Assembly: GCF_021023135.1 (NCBI RefSeq)
Contig: NZ_PGFV01000004.1
Span: 186,001-250,000, forward strand
Direction: 5' to 3'
Length of the DNA stretch: 64,000 bases
Source of the DNA: Brevibacterium sp. CCUG 69071
GTDB lineage: Bacteria > Actinomycetota > Actinomycetes > Actinomycetales > Brevibacteriaceae
Part shown: positions 63,130 to 64,000 of the stretch, one piece after another
How positions within the stretch are numbered: the first letter of the stretch is position 1
Layout of the letters: each line of letters starts with the position of its first letter
Made by a program: the position numbers and the translations under genes
Notes under the pieces: generated by a model
What the model was told of the DNA's origin: nothing
Databases searched by the model: none
What the model saw: only the letters and a program-made list of their open reading frames with translations

Positions 63130-63616
63130 ACACATCCTCGGCGACGATATCGATGGTGGTCGCTGGGATCCCCAGCTGGGAGACCAGCGCTTCGGCCACT
63201 TTGGTGCGGACCACCTCGGCGGTGGGAGTGAAAGATACGCCCGCACGCATGGCCACAGTCAGGGACACCTCCGCGGCAGAGCCCTGCGGCTCCCCCGCCG
63301 GTGTCACCTCGACGCTGCGGGCACGGATGCCGTCGACCGCGTCGACGGCGTCGCGGACGATCGAGCGCACCGAGGCGTCGGCGATCGCAAAGGGATTCCC
63401 GCGCTCGGTGGTCAGTCGGGTCGCGGGACCGCGGCGGATGTCCTCGCGCACGATCTTCAGGATCCGTTCGCGCACCCCAGCCGTGTCGTCCGGGCCGGGT
63501 TCGAAGCTGTCCATGTACTCATCGATGACGTCGCGCAGATGGGAGTCGGAGTTCCATTCGAGCTCGACCTCCCCGGGATCCGGCAGATCACCGGAACCGT
63601 CGTTTGGGCCGCTCAT
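63119..63616 (-). CDS. Asp23/Gls24-family envelope stress protein
   Basis: A 165-residue protein. The N-terminal acidic stretch (PDPGEVELEWNSDSHLRDVI) precedes an Asp23-like domain with TVAMRAGVSFTPTAEVVRTK and IDIVAEDVYV at the end, as in alkaline-shock proteins where VTV-type strands alternate with helices. The start at 63616 follows GGAAGG at 6 bp and overlaps the sigma-factor stop by 4 bp (ATGA). It is a likely target, and possibly a modulator, of that sigma factor. Confidence 0.7.
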   Translation of the reverse strand: MSGPNDGSGDLPDPGEVELEWNSDSHLRDVIDEYMDSFEPGPDDTAGVRERILKIVREDIRRGPATRLTTERGNPFAIADASVRSIVRDAVDAVDGIRARSVEVTPAGEPQGSAAEVSLTVAMRAGVSFTPTAEVVRTKVAEALVSQLGIPATTIDIVAEDVYVD

Positions 63617-64000
63617 ATCCATCCTTCCATCCCCTCGGCAATGGCGACGCGGGCCCGGTGGATGCGGCCGCGCACGCTGCCCTCGCTGATTCCCAGGGTA
63701 GTGGCCACCTCGGAGTAGCTGAGTCCTTCCAACTGGTGGAGCACCCAGGTTACACGCTGCTCCGACGAAAGCGTCTGGATCACCTGCGAGAAATGCTGCA
63801 GGGCCGTGCGCGCCTCGACGGAGTTCTCCACCGAGGCGGTCCCATCGGCGTGATGGCCCATGTCCGCGGGATCCTGCGCCTCCGCCGGGCGGGCCATCCT
63901 GCGGCGCAGCACGTCCGTGCACCGATTCGAAGCCATCCGGTAGATCCAGGTGCCGAAAGCGGCCGGTTCGGCCAGAGCGGTCAGCGACTTCCACGCCTGC
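63613..64000 (-). CDS. ECF-type sigma factor, 5'-truncated by window
   Basis: The open frame runs off the window end. Sigma region 2 is visible as AWKSLTALAEPAAFGTWIYR then MASNRCTDVLRRR, and region 4 as LSSEQRVTWVLHQLEGLSYS then EVATTLGISEGSVRGRIHRA, the DNA-binding HTH for the -35 element. It directs RNA polymerase to stress promoters. Its stop overlaps the Asp23-like gene, so it and the two Asp23-family genes form one operon. Confidence 0.92.
   Translation of the reverse strand, partial: QAWKSLTALAEPAAFGTWIYRMASNRCTDVLRRRMARPAEAQDPADMGHHADGTASVENSVEARTALQHFSQVIQTLSSEQRVTWVLHQLEGLSYSEVATTLGISEGSVRGRIHRARVAIAEGMEGWI

Overview
The window is high-GC DNA with dense, short-spaced genes, actinobacterial two-component pairs, BCCT and AGCS transporters, Asp23 proteins with a sigma factor, and LAL-type LuxR regulators. 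It reads as a chromosomal segment of a Gram-positive actinobacterium. Brevibacterium or a close relative is my best guess from the gene mix; this is inference, not a database match. No rRNA, tRNA, insertion sequence, phage gene or CRISPR array was seen.

Layout. 1-6.8 kb: the end of a NarL-type histidine kinase, an SHMT-like PLP enzyme, a CPBP membrane protease coupled to a small HAAS-like membrane protein, and a complete histidine kinase/response regulator pair. 6.9-9.5 kb: an SDR dehydrogenase, an FMN reductase and a TetR regulator. 9.5-15.2 kb: a complete dipeptide/oligopeptide ABC importer (binding protein, two permeases, one fused double ATPase). 15.5-22 kb: AGCS amino-acid symporter, class II fructose-bisphosphate aldolase, BCCT osmolyte transporter and a UMF1-type MFS protein. 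22-26.5 kb: an ArsR/SRPBCC pair diverging from a TetR-ABC exporter operon whose start carries two abutting 18-bp operator-like palindromes. 26.5-28.8 kb: a large LuxR regulator without an ATPase domain.

29-45 kb is a visibly more A/T-rich exopolysaccharide island. It holds a CapD-type dehydratase, a DegT aminotransferase, a low-molecular-weight tyrosine phosphatase, an initiating sugar-phosphate transferase, a flippase, one GT4 glycosyltransferase, a Wzz/BY-kinase and a Wzy-like polymerase. At its distal end is an unusual module of a FemAB-type aminoacyltransferase, two paralogous CPS-like ATP-grasp ligases and a PLP decarboxylase-fold enzyme, which could make and attach an amino-acid-derived group. 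45.4-53.5 kb carries three very large LuxR-family ATPase regulators in tandem, one with a degenerate Walker A.

53.8-64 kb: a two-subunit acyl-CoA dehydrogenase operon; a DUF559/Vsr-like nuclease-fold gene bracketed on both sides by arrays of one 18-bp half-site in direct and inverted orientation; a TrmH-type RNA methyltransferase; an ABC-2 permease with acidic tails paired with an ABC ATPase-like protein altered at every key catalytic motif; pyrE; a GlsB/YeaQ protein; and a sigma factor-Asp23-Asp23 envelope-stress operon running off the end. The repeat-bracketed DUF559 locus and the FemAB/ATP-grasp/PLP module are the best candidates for undescribed biology.
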